Assembly (NCBI RefSeq): GCF_004379255.2
Contig: NC_056036.1
Span: forward strand, 37,214,076-37,278,075
DNA from: Salvia splendens
Lineage: Eukaryota > Streptophyta > Magnoliopsida > Lamiales > Lamiaceae
Reading direction: 5' to 3'
Length of the DNA: 64,000 nt
The translations under genes and the position numbers were made by a program. Shown here one piece after another: positions 10,312 through 22,053 of the stretch. The stretch's first letter is position 1. Each line of letters begins with the position of its first letter. The notes under the pieces were generated by a model, which was not told where the DNA came from, made no database searches, and worked only from the letters and a program-made list of their open reading frames with translations.

Positions 10312-11553
10312 TTAATAATTGAGTGAACTGCATAAAAGGGCTCTAACTTTTCGCTATGTAACATCAGAGACCCCTAACATTTAAAAATCCCACCACAGGG
10401 ATCTAACAAAATATACAATCACAAACCTTGCATATTTTGCCATTTTCCGGACGAAAATGCCCAAATGGGCCGAAGGGCAGTTTAGTCTCTTTACCTACCA
10501 TTTCAGACACTCTATGTTGTCTGCTGTGTGCGCTGTCATTCTATTCTGTCAATGGGGCATCTTTTCTTCCAATGCACATTCTCTCTCTGACTTTTATTAG
10601 ATTGGTGACTTTTCTTCAAATAAAAGTTTGTTTGATAGTAGTATAATATATTCTCTCTCCCAAATTGTCAATATAAGTGATAACTTTTAAGAAATTGGGG
10701 ATTGTAATATAATTCCACCCACCAATCTTAACCTAATCATTATATTAATCAGAGTTAGGCAATAAAAAGTCACTTTTAACATCATTAATCAGAGACGGCG
10801 TCGTTCAGGAATTCCTCGTCGGAAGGGGATTCTATCTCCACCATTGACCAGTTGTTGGGGTTCTCCATCTTCACCACCACCGGTGTGCCTATGTGGGATT
10901 TCTTCCCCCACCACGGCACCATTGCTACCGAATTGGATTTCTGCTGTGGAGCAGTGTGGAACAAAATTGAATCTTGGGAGTGGGTTTTGAGCTACAATGC
11001 GACTCAGGTATAAAGAGAGATTGAGATGTAAAAATTAGTGTTAATCCATAGGGGAATTTGAATGGAGGTTATAAGGAAATAGAAATGCTGCTGCTCAACA
11101 TCAATAATTAATTATTTAAAAAATTAAATTTTGAGATTGAAGAAATAGGAGAAGGTTGTTGCAGTGAGGAACAGTACAAAATAAAGGGGCTCTACATTCA
11201 TTTACAGCTTGCAACACATATTCAAAATGTAGAGAGAGAGAATGTGACAGTAAGAAAAAAAGGTATGAAAAGAATGTGACAGTAAGGAAAAAGGTATTAG
11301 CCGTTGCTACCAAATAAACTAATTGATGTTCCTGTCGCATCATCCACAGTACATGCAGCAGCTACTGCAGTGGCGGCCATACAAAAGGGTGATTTTTCCC
11401 TTCCATGCCCTGAGGGTGTTAGGTCCGAAAAAACACGATTTGTGATTGTATATTTTGTTAGATTCCTATGGTGGGATTTTTAAATGTTAGGGGTCTCTGC
11501 TATTACAACACGAAAAGTTAGGGCCCTTTTGTGCCGTTCACTCCTAATAATTA
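10312..11553. mobile_element. Pack-MULE carrying a CSLC gene fragment
   Basis: Terminal inverted repeats of about 110 bp: left GAGTGAACTGCATAAAAGGG with aacatttaaaaatcccacca, right ggtgggatttttaaatgtta ending GCCGTTCACTCC. The element spans 10,321-11,544 and is flanked by 9-bp duplications ttaataatt / ctaataatt (8 of 9 equal), the size made by Mutator transposases. Between the repeats are no transposase motifs but a host gene fragment (10,794-10,922, minus) and a 130-bp segment also found near 5.8 kb. This is the architecture of a gene-carrying, non-autonomous MULE. Confidence 0.85.
10794..10922 (-). pseudogene. Captured 5' coding end of a cellulose-synthase-like C gene
   Basis: Reading the minus strand from the ATG at 10,922 gives 43 residues, MVPWWGKKSHIGTPVVVKME continuing NPNNWSMVEIESPSDEEF. 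The TPVVVKMENPNNWS block is what I recognise as the conserved N-terminus of plant CSLC proteins (xyloglucan beta-1,4-glucan synthases of the Golgi). The coding sequence stops abruptly at 10,794, where unrelated repeat DNA begins, so membrane segments and the glycosyltransferase domain are absent. It lies wholly inside the Pack-MULE. The upstream minus-strand DNA (10,923-11,010) may be captured 5' leader. Assignment is from remembered family features, not a search. Confidence 0.7.
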
Positions 11554-12861
11554 GTGAAAACTTAGTGATATCAGACAACCAAAACATATGGGATGGGATG
11601 AATTAGCCTCAAATTAATGCGATTTAATTGATAAAAAGAGAATATACTACAGAGGGAAAGAAGGGGATGAATCGAAATACAGTTATGAATGGAACAGGGT
11701 ATCTGGATTTTTGCAGTGATTCAGTAATTATTTATTAAGGAATCCAGATTTTGCCACGCTGTACGCTGACAACATCTATTTTACACCACTCTACTCCTAC
11801 ATTTTTCATCCATTGCTTTGTGCCTTGCACCTTTTCACAATTATACATCTTAATCCCTCGTTCCATAGTAGTAGAGACATTTCTTTCCATCACGAAAATT
11901 TAAAAAATATATTTAATTTATTAAATAAAAAGATAATAAAGTATGAGAGAGGAAAAAGTAGAGAAAAGAAAATAAGAGATAGAGAGAGAACATTAAAGGA
12001 AAAGAAATGTGTTAACTTTTACTAAAAAATGAAATGACTTCACTATTATGGAACGTACCAAAATGACAAAATGACTTTACTACTATGGAACGAATGGAGT
12101 ATTATGAAGTCTTCCCTTCACCAAAACGTTGAAGGTTGAGTGTTGAATCTGTCTAATATAAGTGTTGAATCTCTTATGGCAACAAGATTTAAAAAAAATA
12201 TAATTATTGGCTAAATAGAAAGGTAATAAAATCAGAAAAAGAATAAATGAGTTGTTTTTTTTTCATGAAATTGAAACTGGTCACTTACAGTGGAATAATC
12301 AAAAAATGAATATTAATCACTTATAAATTTATAATGAAACGAATAGAATAGAATTCTCTTTAAAAAAACATTCTAATAGAAAATTTCTGAATATGTTTTG
12401 ATCCCATTTAAGTAGTAAGATCTGTTTTTAATTATATAATTTTAATTAAATAATATTTTTGTTTATTTATAAATAAATTTAATTAAAATATATAACTAAT
12501 AAAATAAAATAAAAAAGAGAAAATACTAAATGAAACTCATTAATAGTGTAAGTGCTCAATTTCTTATTGCAAAAAATTGTGGGTAATCGTAATTGATTAA
12601 CTTCATATACGAGTAATTTTTAGGAATTTTAATTCTAAATACTTTTATTGAAGTAATTTCACTATATATAATGTTCTTTGTATTTCCACTATACAATTAT
12701 TTGTATTGAAAATAATGTATAGTGCAAATTAATTAGAGAAAGATGACCAGATGAATGACTCAGTGAAGGAGTTGGCTACGAGGAAAATAATAGAATAATG
12801 ACGTAACGATGGAGATGGATAGCAAAGGAGTGGGGAGAGATGTCCATTGTGGAAGCCCTTA
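11554..12861. other. Gene-free AT-rich stretch
   Basis: Holds one Stowaway-type MITE (11,853-12,099). The text tccattgtggaagccc-TTA at 12,843-12,861 resembles the right end of a Harbinger element, but I found no matching left end. Nothing else recognised. Confidence 0.55.
11853..12099. mobile_element. Stowaway-type MITE
   Basis: Ends ATCCCTCGTTCCATAGTAG and ctactatggaacgaatggag, with TA on both sides. It is the inverted counterpart of the copy at 4663-4915. Confidence 0.7.
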
Positions 12862-14724
12862 GGGTGTCCATAGTAGGAGAGCCCGTGGCCCTGTCCAGGC
12901 CACAAAACTTGGTCAGGCCACTAAAATATTTGTCCATCCTAATAGTGGATAAGTCCAAGCCACAAACTAATTATTTTTTTCATTTTTTATAATTTAAATT
13001 AACTAGAATAAAAAATTATCGAACTATAATAATTATAAAAAAAATACATAATTAATAAAAAAAATTAAAACCAAATCTTCGTTGTATTATAGAAAGGGGT
13101 AAAATTATACAACGAAAATTATCGACATCACACAAACAACACTGCGAACGCATATCACGCTCTGTCCCCTCCCCTACTATTCCAGACAACTTCAACCAAA
13201 TCAGCCTGTAGTGTCGTATGTGATGTTTCCCTCTGCATATCGGTGAACCATAAGATCAAGTATGCATTAGTACGCGGTACACCCATCTGCAGTGGGGCTG
13301 TGGCAATATCGTGACTTGTACTAGCACCTCTTCCGGTACCCAGCGCTTTGTAGCAAATCCTTCATCATCTATTATCATATTGGGCAATATGATACATGCA
13401 TACATGATGGAGGCGACATCATTTTCGTGTCAAACTCGTACCGGGCACCGTAGAATGGCTCATCGCGATTGGAGGACACCAAAAGCTCGCTCAACATCCT
13501 TCCTAGCACCCTCTTGTTTTGCCGCGAAATAGGATTGCTTCGGCCCAATCGGTTGCCGGATCGTCTTGACAAACACGGGCCAACGAGGGTATATCCCATC
13601 GGCCAAATAGTATGCCTTGTTGTATTGCATGTCGTTGGCCACGAATTTGACCGTCGGACCCTCACCCCGGCACTCGTCATTGAAGAGATGAGACGATTGT
13701 AGAACGTTGATGTCGTTGTTCGACCCTGCGACACCGAAATACGCATGACAGATTCTCAAACGGTAGTCAGCAACGGCTTCCAAGACCATCGTGGGGTATC
13801 TCTCTTTAAATCCAGAAGTGAACTGCCCTTCCAAGCCACCGGGCAGTTCCTCCACTCCCAGTGCATGCAATCGATGCTGCCCAACATCCCTGGAAAATGG
13901 TGCACCGTCCCGTGCATATCTATCAATCTCTGGCATTCATCGACATTTGGCTTCCGTAGATACTCCAGACCGAAGATATCCTGGATGCCATTACAAAACT
14001 ATCTCAGCGCCTTTAGAGAAGTTGTTTCACCCATCTGTAGGTATTCGTCGAACATGTCAGCGGGACCGGCATATGCAAGCTGCCTAATTGTAGCGATACA
14101 CTTCTGATATGTCGACAATCCGATTCGGCCGCTAGCATCACGTCACAGTATGAAGCACCTGAACCGTTGCGCCAATGTCGTCGCTATATGGATGAAGAGC
14201 CGTTGTGACATTCTGAATCGGCGACGGAAAATCTCTGGCGGATAACGGGGGTTATCGCCAAAGTAGTCTTCCATCAGCCGCTGGTCGCCCGACATGGTCA
14301 CGACGGATTGTCCGTCGATGATGGATAGGCCGAGGGACCGCCGCCGCCTCCTCGTCAGCTTCACGTTGCACCTCTTCAACCAGTTCATCGAACTCCCTAT
14401 CGATCAATTGTTGAAACTCATCGTCGGAACTATTTTTTGAAAGTAGAATGGAAATAAATTGAAACAGTGGAGATTGGAATGGGGTAAAGAAATGGAGAAA
14501 AATGAGTATATTTATAGAATTAAGAAAATAAAAAAAAAATAGAAAGTTGGGCTGAGCCGCGGCTCTCGGCCGCCACAATAGGGAGCCGCGGCTCGCCCAA
14601 GTGGCGCGGCCGAGCCGCCGTCGTGGCTCTCCCATGGGCGCCCCCCTTCGTGGCTCTAGCAATAGGGAGTCGCGGCCGAGCCACCCCCTGCCCGGGAGCC
14701 GCGGCTCCCCTATTGTGGACACTC
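12862..14724 (-). mobile_element. PIF/Harbinger element with DDE transposase
   Basis: Terminal inverted repeats GGGTGTCCATAGTAGGAGAG and its partner ctcccctattgtggacactc, flanked by TTA (12,859-12,861 and 14,725-14,727). The 1.86-kb element contains only a transposase gene on the minus strand and no ORF1. GC-rich repeated subterminal DNA lies at 14,545-14,715. Confidence 0.85.
13200..14440 (-). pseudogene. Harbinger DDE transposase, frameshifted
   Basis: Fragments in order on the minus strand: an acidic N-terminal part (DDEFQQLIDREFDEL, near 14,430-14,350); a helical region with YFGDNPRYPPEIFRRRFRM (about 14,270-14,200); and the nuclease core at 13,936-13,460. The core includes YFGVAGSNNDINVL (second catalytic Asp), the DGIYPRWPVFVKTI block, and DVERAFGVLQSR (catalytic Glu), followed at once by TGA. 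The first catalytic Asp block (GSIDCMHW) is in another frame near 13,870. At least three frameshifts and several stops mean it cannot be active. The family cuts and pastes at TWA sites with the aid of ORF1. Confidence 0.85.
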
Positions 14725-14728
14725 TTAG

Positions 14729-14895
14729 GGGCTGAGATCCCCTGTTGTGCAAAATGCCACGCAGTGGATGTTGTGGTGATCCAAACCATTCAAAATTAAA
14801 ATGAAAAAAAATACAAGTAAATGAAATTAATGTGAGGTGTAGATCATCATAGCATCCCTGCTGTGACATTTTGCACAGCAGGGGATGTCAGCCCA
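14729..14895. mobile_element. hAT-like MITE inserted at the Harbinger edge
   Basis: Terminal inverted repeat of 28 bp with two mismatches: GGGCTGAGATCCCCTGTTGT and acagcaggggatgtcagccc. An 8-bp direct repeat ACTCTTAG flanks it (14,721-14,728 and 14,896-14,903), the size typical of hAT insertions. The duplicated octamer is made of the last bases of the Harbinger element plus its TTA, so this MITE arrived afterwards. Confidence 0.8.
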
Positions 14896-15781
14896 ACTCT
14901 TAGAGAGCAAAGGAGTATTCATTTTTTAGGCGTTTCTTTTACGAATTAACTTAGAAAAATAAAATTAATATAGAATAGTTCTGATTTTATTATAAATAAT
15001 TGAAGTTGTTAGGTATCTTTAAGGCCCGTATAAATTCCTATCAGTTGAGCTATTTTTAATGTATATATACATATATTCCTTTAAAATATAAAATTGGAGA
15101 AACGTTAATAATAAAAATACTCAAATATTTATTTTGTTAATCATAAAAAGTCACAAGACAAAAATGAGGTGCTATAAATAAGAATGGTGAAATCTCCATA
15201 CTAATCTATTCTGTTAAGATCATATTCAAGGCAGAAAGGGAATAAAATATTGCAAATTGACTTCTTTAATTTGTCTCAATCTTGATTGGGTCAATTAGGC
15301 TGGAGGTGGTGGTGGCAGTTGGAATAGAATATTAAAATTTAAAAACAAGTATTTATCAGATATTTCAAATAATCGCTTTCAATTATGTTCTTAAGATGAT
15401 TAACATACAATTATATGATTGCATTTAATTTATATCCCATTAAATTTGAAGGAAATTGAGTTGCTGAAAATGAAAATGTGAAGATATGTAGTAACTATAT
15501 GTATCTACAAATTATTTAATTTACATATATAAAACAACCAAAATAAAATCACGAATTTGTCAGTACAATGTCACGGTGCGAAATTTGAAACCATGCAAAA
15601 TGACAACATCAATAACCTTATCTACTCTTCAGTAAAACCTGCAGTGTATGTGTGTGACAGTGTGAGCACATCTATCACTCTACATACATACATCTGTATT
15701 TATTTGTTGTAGTAGTACAATACTCCATATACTTTTATTTAATTATTTATGCATCAAGTTTGTAAACCACCGCCAATTTTA
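14896..15781. other. AT-rich stretch without recognisable features
   Basis: Both strands lack extended coding frames. No inverted-repeat pair or known motif was seen. Confidence 0.5.
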
Positions 15782-16504
15782 GAGCATCCAGTATAAAGTG
15801 GACACTTCCAATAGTCCCACCACTTTTTTTGTTCACAGCCACTTCTTATTTGTCCGCGCCCACAAAAAAAAGTGTCCGCAGCAATAGTGGACACTTTTTT
15901 TAGCTACTTTTCATTTTATTTTATTTTTTGTATATTTTAATTCAATTCTAATTAAAATTATCAGAATGTAAATATTTAAAAAAAAATTTGGGACCAAATA
16001 TTCATTGTATTATGGAAACAGTAAAATTATACAACGAACATTTAAAAAAAATACAAATAAAAACTCCGCCTGGATGGAGTTTGACTCGATCCCCACGGCT
16101 GGGAAGGAGGATAGTCGCCATATCCCGATCTGTCAGAGCCGGGTGATTCGTCGTTTCCAAAGTGTATTTTTAGAGAGTGAAAATTTTGAGAGTGGATGAA
16201 TGGATGGAGTGTGAAGTGTGTGTAAAGATGTGTGTGGAGGAGTGGTATTTATAATAAAATTTTTGAAAATAATTAAAAAAAAGTGTTCGTCCTCTGCTGG
16301 CGCGCCGATGACCTGCGCACTACAGGCCGGCACGCCTATCGGCGCGGCGAAGCACGCCCAGCGCGTCCTCGGCACCTTCTCACCGATGGGCCTTCCGCCC
16401 CAAAAAATGCGTCCACCTCGGGGCGGACGCTTCCCACGCTATAGGTAGGCGCGGCGACGGCGGTTCGGGGGGCGGCCGGCGCGCCGCCCCTAAAGTGGAT
16501 GCTC
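15782..16504 (-). mobile_element. Deleted PIF/Harbinger element
   Basis: GAGCATCCAGTATAAAGTGG at the left, aaagtggatgctc at the right, TTA on both sides (15,779-15,781 and 16,505-16,507). The minus strand has a TATA-like run and an A/C-rich leader (16,260-16,150), as found before Harbinger genes, but only about 35 residues of possible coding remain before AT-rich DNA. It is a 723-bp internally deleted derivative. Confidence 0.75.
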
Positions 16505-16507
16505 TTA

Positions 16508-17414
16508 TAACAACGAATCTACGTGATCAAATTTTGTACAACCAAAAACTAGTTTGTTTGAAAAAATATAGGTTTATTAATGCATTTAATTAAAATATAT
16601 GGATGCATATATTACACGGAAAATGCATAATATTGTGGTCATATATTTATGATTTTTGTATAATTTTTTTTTCTTTTTTGAAACCTAGTGCATACTTTAA
16701 TTCAAATTTTAAAATAATAAAAAGAAAATTCAAATATAAAAATAAAAATGAGGTTAAAAGGCTAATAAGTCTTTTTAACTTATCCGTTTACTTACATTTA
16801 TTATTTTAATATATAATTAATACATCAAATTATTAATATAATTATATTTTAGTTGTAAAAAATTTAATTGTTTATCATCCCTATTTTATAATTCTCCTTT
16901 TTACTACACAAATATATGTTGATTAACGACATCAGTTACATCACCTTAGTTGCTAAGATACTTTCATTAAATTAAATACACAAATATGTAACTCATTATG
17001 TGTGAATATGCTATATGAATTGAGTGTAATTAAATAATGGAACGTATAATTTGACTTGAAAATAAAAGATGAGAGTTAAATAATAAACGCATAGTATATC
17101 TAGAATGATTGAAAAGATGCTTGAAGAGGAGAGAGAGAGGGGTTTATTTATTTAATAAATAATAATAGTACTAGTATTATGAAGTTAGGAGTATTTAATG
17201 GTAGTTAAATAATAATGGAAGGCGTTGGTAGCATGTATATATGTGTATTTCAAGGAAGAATTAATGGCACAGTAGAAATATAGCATAGAAATTGTAAAGA
17301 TAGGATCCTCTTCTCCAGCTACTAACGATCCTTTTTTTTTTAATTCTTCATCATTCACGAAAAAGGAAGAAATCAATCCCCACCTCTTCAGATCTATCTC
17401 TCTCTCTCTAGAAA
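16508..17414. other. Upstream region of the WAV3-like gene
   Basis: AT-rich to about 17,100, without recognisable features. The last 250 bases before the ATG hold a TATA-like tatatatg (about 17,235) and a CT-rich leader (tctctctctctctag, ending at 17,410). Promoter and start site are inferred only. Confidence 0.4.
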
Positions 17415-19594
17415 ATGGGCAGAGGTTGGAGAAAAGCATTTTGCAATACTCTTCCCAGAGATAAAAGCACCGCCGCCGCCGCCGCTGCTGCCGTGGCGGA
17501 AGCGGATAAGCTGTCGAGTTCTATGGCAAGCAGAAGCAATCCTTCCACTCCTCGTTTGCGCTGCAAAACGTTTGGTAGTAGGAATGTGGAGAGGGAGAGC
17601 AATAAGATTGTTCTGCCGAATTCGAAGCTTGAATGCAAAACTAGCGCCAACACGCCGCGAGTTCATTCCAAAATCCGGTTTGGTTCTGCGCCGTCTTCTC
17701 CCAGATCCCCTTTCTCTATCCTCAAAAACACGCTGCGCCTATCTAGAGTGAGTAGTGATACATACGTCTAATTAATTTTGATTGATGATATTTTATTGAA
17801 AATGTTTGTGGTTTTGAGGTGCAGAATAGCTGTGGAGTGTGTATGCACAGCGTGAAGAGCGGGCAAGGGATGGCAATCTACACGGCGGAGTGCGGCCATA
17901 CATTTCACTTCCCCTGCATCGCCGCCCACGTCGGGAAGCAGCGCGCGCTCGTTTGCCCTGTCTGCGCCGCCGTGTGGAAAGACGTACCTCTCCTGGCCAT
18001 CCACACGCAGCAAAACCGCCAGTCAGAGGAGAAAATTGCTCCGGTTAAAATTACCCCTCTTTCTAGCCCTACATTGAACAGACGGTGCGACGCGGCGGCT
18101 TACTCTGACGATGAGCCATTGCTCACCCCCAAATTCAATCCAATTCCAGAATCTGTACTGGATGAAGCGGAGGAGGAGGTTGAAGAGTTTCAAGGATTCT
18201 TCGTCAATCCAATTTCCAGCACCGATTCCTTCAACACCGCCGATTCGAGAACGGTGAAGGTGAGCATCTCGCCCGACGCCGCCCTGATTTCCCAGGGGCG
18301 GACGCACGACACCTACGCCGTTGTTCTGAAGGTCAGAGCGCCGCCTCCGCCGCACGTTCCCGACGCCGCGAAGCGCGCGCCGATCGACCTGGTGACGGTC
18401 CTCGACGTGAGCGGCAGCATGACCGGCGTCAAGCTGGAGATGCTCAAGCGTGCCATGCGCCTCGTCATCGCCTCTCTCAGCTCGGCCGACCGCCTCTCCA
18501 TCCTGGCGTTCTCCGCCGCGCCGAGGAGGCTGCTGCCCCTGCACCGGATGACGCCGCAGGGCCAGCGCTCGGCGCGGCGGATCATTGACCGCCTCTGCTG
18601 CAGCGACGGTTCCAGCATTGCTGAAGCACTGCACGAGGCCACGAGAGTGCTCGAGGAGCGGCGCGAGAGGAACCCCGTCGCAAGCATTATACTACTCTCC
18701 GACGGCCGCGACGACGGAGGCGCCGCCGCCGCCGCCAACCAGGAGAGCAGCCAGCGCTGCTCCGCGCCGTCTCACTCGACTCGTTTCTCTCACGTGGAAA
18801 TACCGGTTCATTCAGCCGGTTTCCGCCGCGAACCGGCTGAGAACGCCTTCTCCAAATGCGTATCCGGTTTATTAAGCGTAGTGGTTCAAGACGTGAAGAT
18901 CCAGCTCGGGTTGGCTTCCGGGTCGGATCCGGCTGAGATTATGGCGGTCTATTCATGCAACGAGCGCCCATCCGTTCTCGGGTCGGGTTGTATCCGCCTA
19001 GGCGATTTATACGCGGAGGAAGAAAAGGAATTACTCTTAGAAATCCGAGTCCCCACCTCCCGGGTCGGGTACGGGTCCCACCATGTTCTTTCGGTTAAAT
19101 GCTGTTACAAGGACCCGGCCACGCTGGAACCGATCTACGGTAAGGATGAGGCGCTGCTGGTGCCGAGGCCACAAGCCGTCCGATCCGGATCGCCGAGGAT
19201 CGAACGGCTAAGGAATGTCTTCGTGACAAGCCGAGCCGTGGCGGAGTCGCGGCGGCTGATCGAGCACAACGAGCTCTCCAGCGCCATGCAGCTGCTGTCC
19301 TCGGCTCGGGCGCTGCTGCTGCAGACGAAGTCGGAGGCGGCCGGAGAGTATGTGAGGGGATTGGAGGCTGAGCTGGCGGAGGTGCAGTGGAGGAGACACC
19401 ACCAGCAGCAGGCGCCGCTGCGTCGCCGGAGCGGTGAGGAGAGAGAAATTGGGTTGTTTGTTGGTGAGAATGGGGAGCCGCTGACGCCGACATCGGCTTG
19501 GAGAGCAGCTGAGAAGCTGGCTAAAGTGGCTCAGGTTAAGAAAACTTTTAACAGAGTTAGCGATTTGCACGGCTTTGAAAACGCTAGATTTTAG
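17415..19594 (+). CDS. WAV3/EDA40-type RING E3 ubiquitin ligase with VWA domain
   Basis: Two exons, 17,415-17,747 and 17,825-19,594, joined in phase 0 across a 77-bp intron (GTGAGT...GCAG), give about 700 residues, the normal family length. Exon 1 is a basic Ser/Pro-rich N-terminus with a poly-Ala run. Residues 114-158 are a RING finger (CGVC, CGHTFHFPC, CPVC). A von Willebrand A domain follows from about 299 with the MIDAS motif DVSGS at 305-309, then a beta-sheet region and the C-terminal helical region typical of the family. Such proteins ubiquitinate unknown targets; Arabidopsis WAV3 and relatives shape root gravitropism and wavy growth. No lesion is visible; the loop after the VWA core (HSAGFRREPAENAF) looks shorter than usual. 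The specific paralogue is uncertain. Confidence 0.92.
17748..17824 (+). other. Intron of the WAV3-like gene
   Basis: Canonical GTGAGT donor and TGCAG acceptor, T-rich interior. Splicing keeps the frame and places the RING finger at the start of exon 2, the arrangement usual in this family. Confidence 0.85.
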
Positions 19595-20193
19595 ATGTTT
19601 AACTTCTTTTTTTAGTCATTTTCTTGTTCTGGAAAACTAAAAAATGACTGGAAAAGAAAAAAAAAGGGAAATTGTAATAGCTGATTAAGAAAGAGCCAGG
19701 GACCATTTACCTTTAGCCTAGGTACTTTGGTAGGAAACCAAAAAATATTTCTTGTTTGTGTATTTTTAATTTTACACGGTACAAAATGAGATCGAAATTT
19801 CACTTATTTCTTGTTTATTTCTTACGCCAGTTTCTTATTGCATCTCCGGGAAATTCAAATATGGTTTTTATTTGGTACATAATTTTTTATTATTTTGCAG
19901 AGGAAATGAGTAAGGGGAATCTTAATGTGCATGTGGCCAACAATGAGAAATAATATGGAATATCATATGGTCAAACAATTATTTTATACGTAGCTGATTA
20001 GCGATGTACAAAGAAACATTGCTTTATGATTAGAATATGGAAATGCCAATTATTGGAAAATGATTAATCATTCAAGCTGAAAGTATGACTGCTAAAAATA
20101 AACTCTCTTCTATGTAAATACAATTCTTGAAGTAAAAATGATAAGAGATTAATAATACTCCATAAAACAAGTTGAAATAATACAAGACATTTA
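19595..20193. other. 3' flank of the WAV3-like gene
   Basis: Presumed 3' UTR and intergenic DNA. No clear canonical AATAAA signal or further gene was identified. Confidence 0.4.
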
Positions 20194-21107
20194 GGCCATG
20201 TTTGGTTGACAAGAAAGTAAAGTTAACAAGGAAAATGATTCCTGGAAAAATGAATCCAGGGAATATGATTCTTAATAACTTTACTTTCCTATGTTTGGAA
20301 AATGTCAAGATTTTAAATTTTATACTATTGATTTAAACACCAAACTAAAAATATACTCCTACTTATTACTATTTTTATTTATAAAAATGAATAATAATAT
20401 AAATTTTTTAATAAATAATTAATTACAAATGATAATAATTATATTTATTATTAGTTTAAATATGGATTATCCATCATAATATATAATAATATAGTTGTAA
20501 TTATAGTTACATGGAGTATTATAATCACAAATGATTATAATAATAAATATGATTATTATAATTATAATTATAATATTTACGGATAATATATTTGAATAAA
20601 TTTTATAATTTAAAATTTCACTACGACTTCATTGATTAATTATTAATTTATAAAATAATAATTATTAATTATTATTACATAATTTAAATTATATAGTTAT
20701 ATTTTAATTATTTAATAAATTATTAATTATTATTATGATAATTACAAATATATATAAATATTATAATAATATGGTTATAATTAGGATAATTTTAAATATA
20801 GTTATTTATTATACCGAAATTAAGTATGATTTATAATTTTATATAATTTTAATACATTGTAATTATTAATAATAATAATAATACTACTAAAACTATACTT
20901 ATATTGCACTAAAGAATCTTAAAACTGGGAAAAAGAAAACTTAAGAAAAGTTAGAATTCAGAACCTGGAAAATTGTACTAACTCTCCTTGTTCTTGGAAT
21001 TTTGATTACTTTCTCAGTTTAATTAAAAATTGAAACAAACACAGGAATTTAAAATTTAAGGAATCAGATTACTTTCCCAAACAGAATCCTTGCAACCAAA
21101 CATGACC
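20194..21107. mobile_element. AT-rich Tourist-like (Harbinger-type) MITE
   Basis: Ends GGCCATGTTTGGTTG and caaccaaacatgacc are inverted copies and are flanked by TTA on both sides (20,191-20,193, 21,108-21,110). Subterminal text is also paired (gaaagtaaa / gattactttccc). The 914-bp interior is almost entirely A and T and codes for nothing. Confidence 0.75.
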
Positions 21108-22053
21108 TTAATTCCAATTAATTAAGGAAGACAGTGAAAGAATACACGAAAACGATAATATAAGATGACTTCATAGTAGTTTCAAATAGAAAGATAAATT
21201 CCAAATAATAATCATAATACATGTTGGCTTAGGGCTTTTAACTCGTGGGAAAAGGAGTCTCAAGTTGAATTAAGCCCATTTAACCATTAAAATAGATCAA
21301 TGAAGATAAATGAAACTCTAGGATTCAAATAGGCCTTGAATCTTGATGAATGAAATAAGCTATCTCAAAAAACTACAACTACGTTCAAAAATTAATAATT
21401 GAAGATCGAACCTTTCAAATTTGATCTCCTCCTTCAGTCAGAATAATGTTTGATGAGTGTTAAAATTTCAAGACATCAAATAACGTTTGGACCTCCAATC
21501 ATAGAGACATAGAGACTGCGCTGCAGGAAAATTGAAGAGCGCACTTCTCCCTTTCATTCCTTCTATATATTTTCTCTATTTCTATTTAATTGGACGACTC
21601 ATCTAATAAATTAGGGTTCTATTTATTCTCTTTTGGTATACTTATGGTTAATGGGCCAATTTCATTTAAGTTTTTTATCCCACAAATTAGGAGCCCTAAC
21701 CCAACACCTTATTAAGATTCAGTTTACAAAATCCTTATTAACTTTTACTCTAGAGCAATTGTAATCCAAATGCTCTTTTTAAAAAGAATTACTATAATAT
21801 TATTAATATATTACTACTTGGTTTTGTCTTCAGTGTGAGTGTTTACACGTTATAGCCGCCCACATAGATAGTAGTATGCCGTATCTAACTTAAATGAAAA
21901 ATTAGAACGCTAAATTTGTTTATTTTGATTAAAAATAAATAAAATAGGAAAAATAGATTAAAAAAAACTTAAAGCTTGTATATCTACAAATAAAATTCTT
22001 ACGAAGAGGTATACATGGACAAATCACAAACTCGACACCTTAATACTCACATA
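21108..22053. other. Intergenic stretch between MITE and HEMA
   Basis: No gene recognised. The first 600 bases have the look of an old LTR remnant (gggccaatttcat, cctaacccaacacc), but no paired copy is present. The final 100-150 bases are probably the HEMA 3' UTR. Confidence 0.4.

Noticed and set aside
10793..11010. Plus-strand open frame ending at a GT donor over the captured fragment
   Set aside because: A plus-strand frame is open and ends in a splice-like GTATAA, but only the minus strand gives a peptide resembling a known protein (CSLC).
14252..14869. 205-codon minus-strand frame as a separate gene
   Set aside because: It joins the hAT-like MITE, Harbinger subterminal repeats and the transposase N-terminus; only its last part is coding, and it belongs to the transposase.
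18023..18738. Long minus-strand frames opposite the WAV3-like VWA region, and similar ones at 19,095-19,570
   Set aside because: GC-rich coding DNA often leaves the opposite strand open; the plus-strand RING and VWA motifs are decisive.
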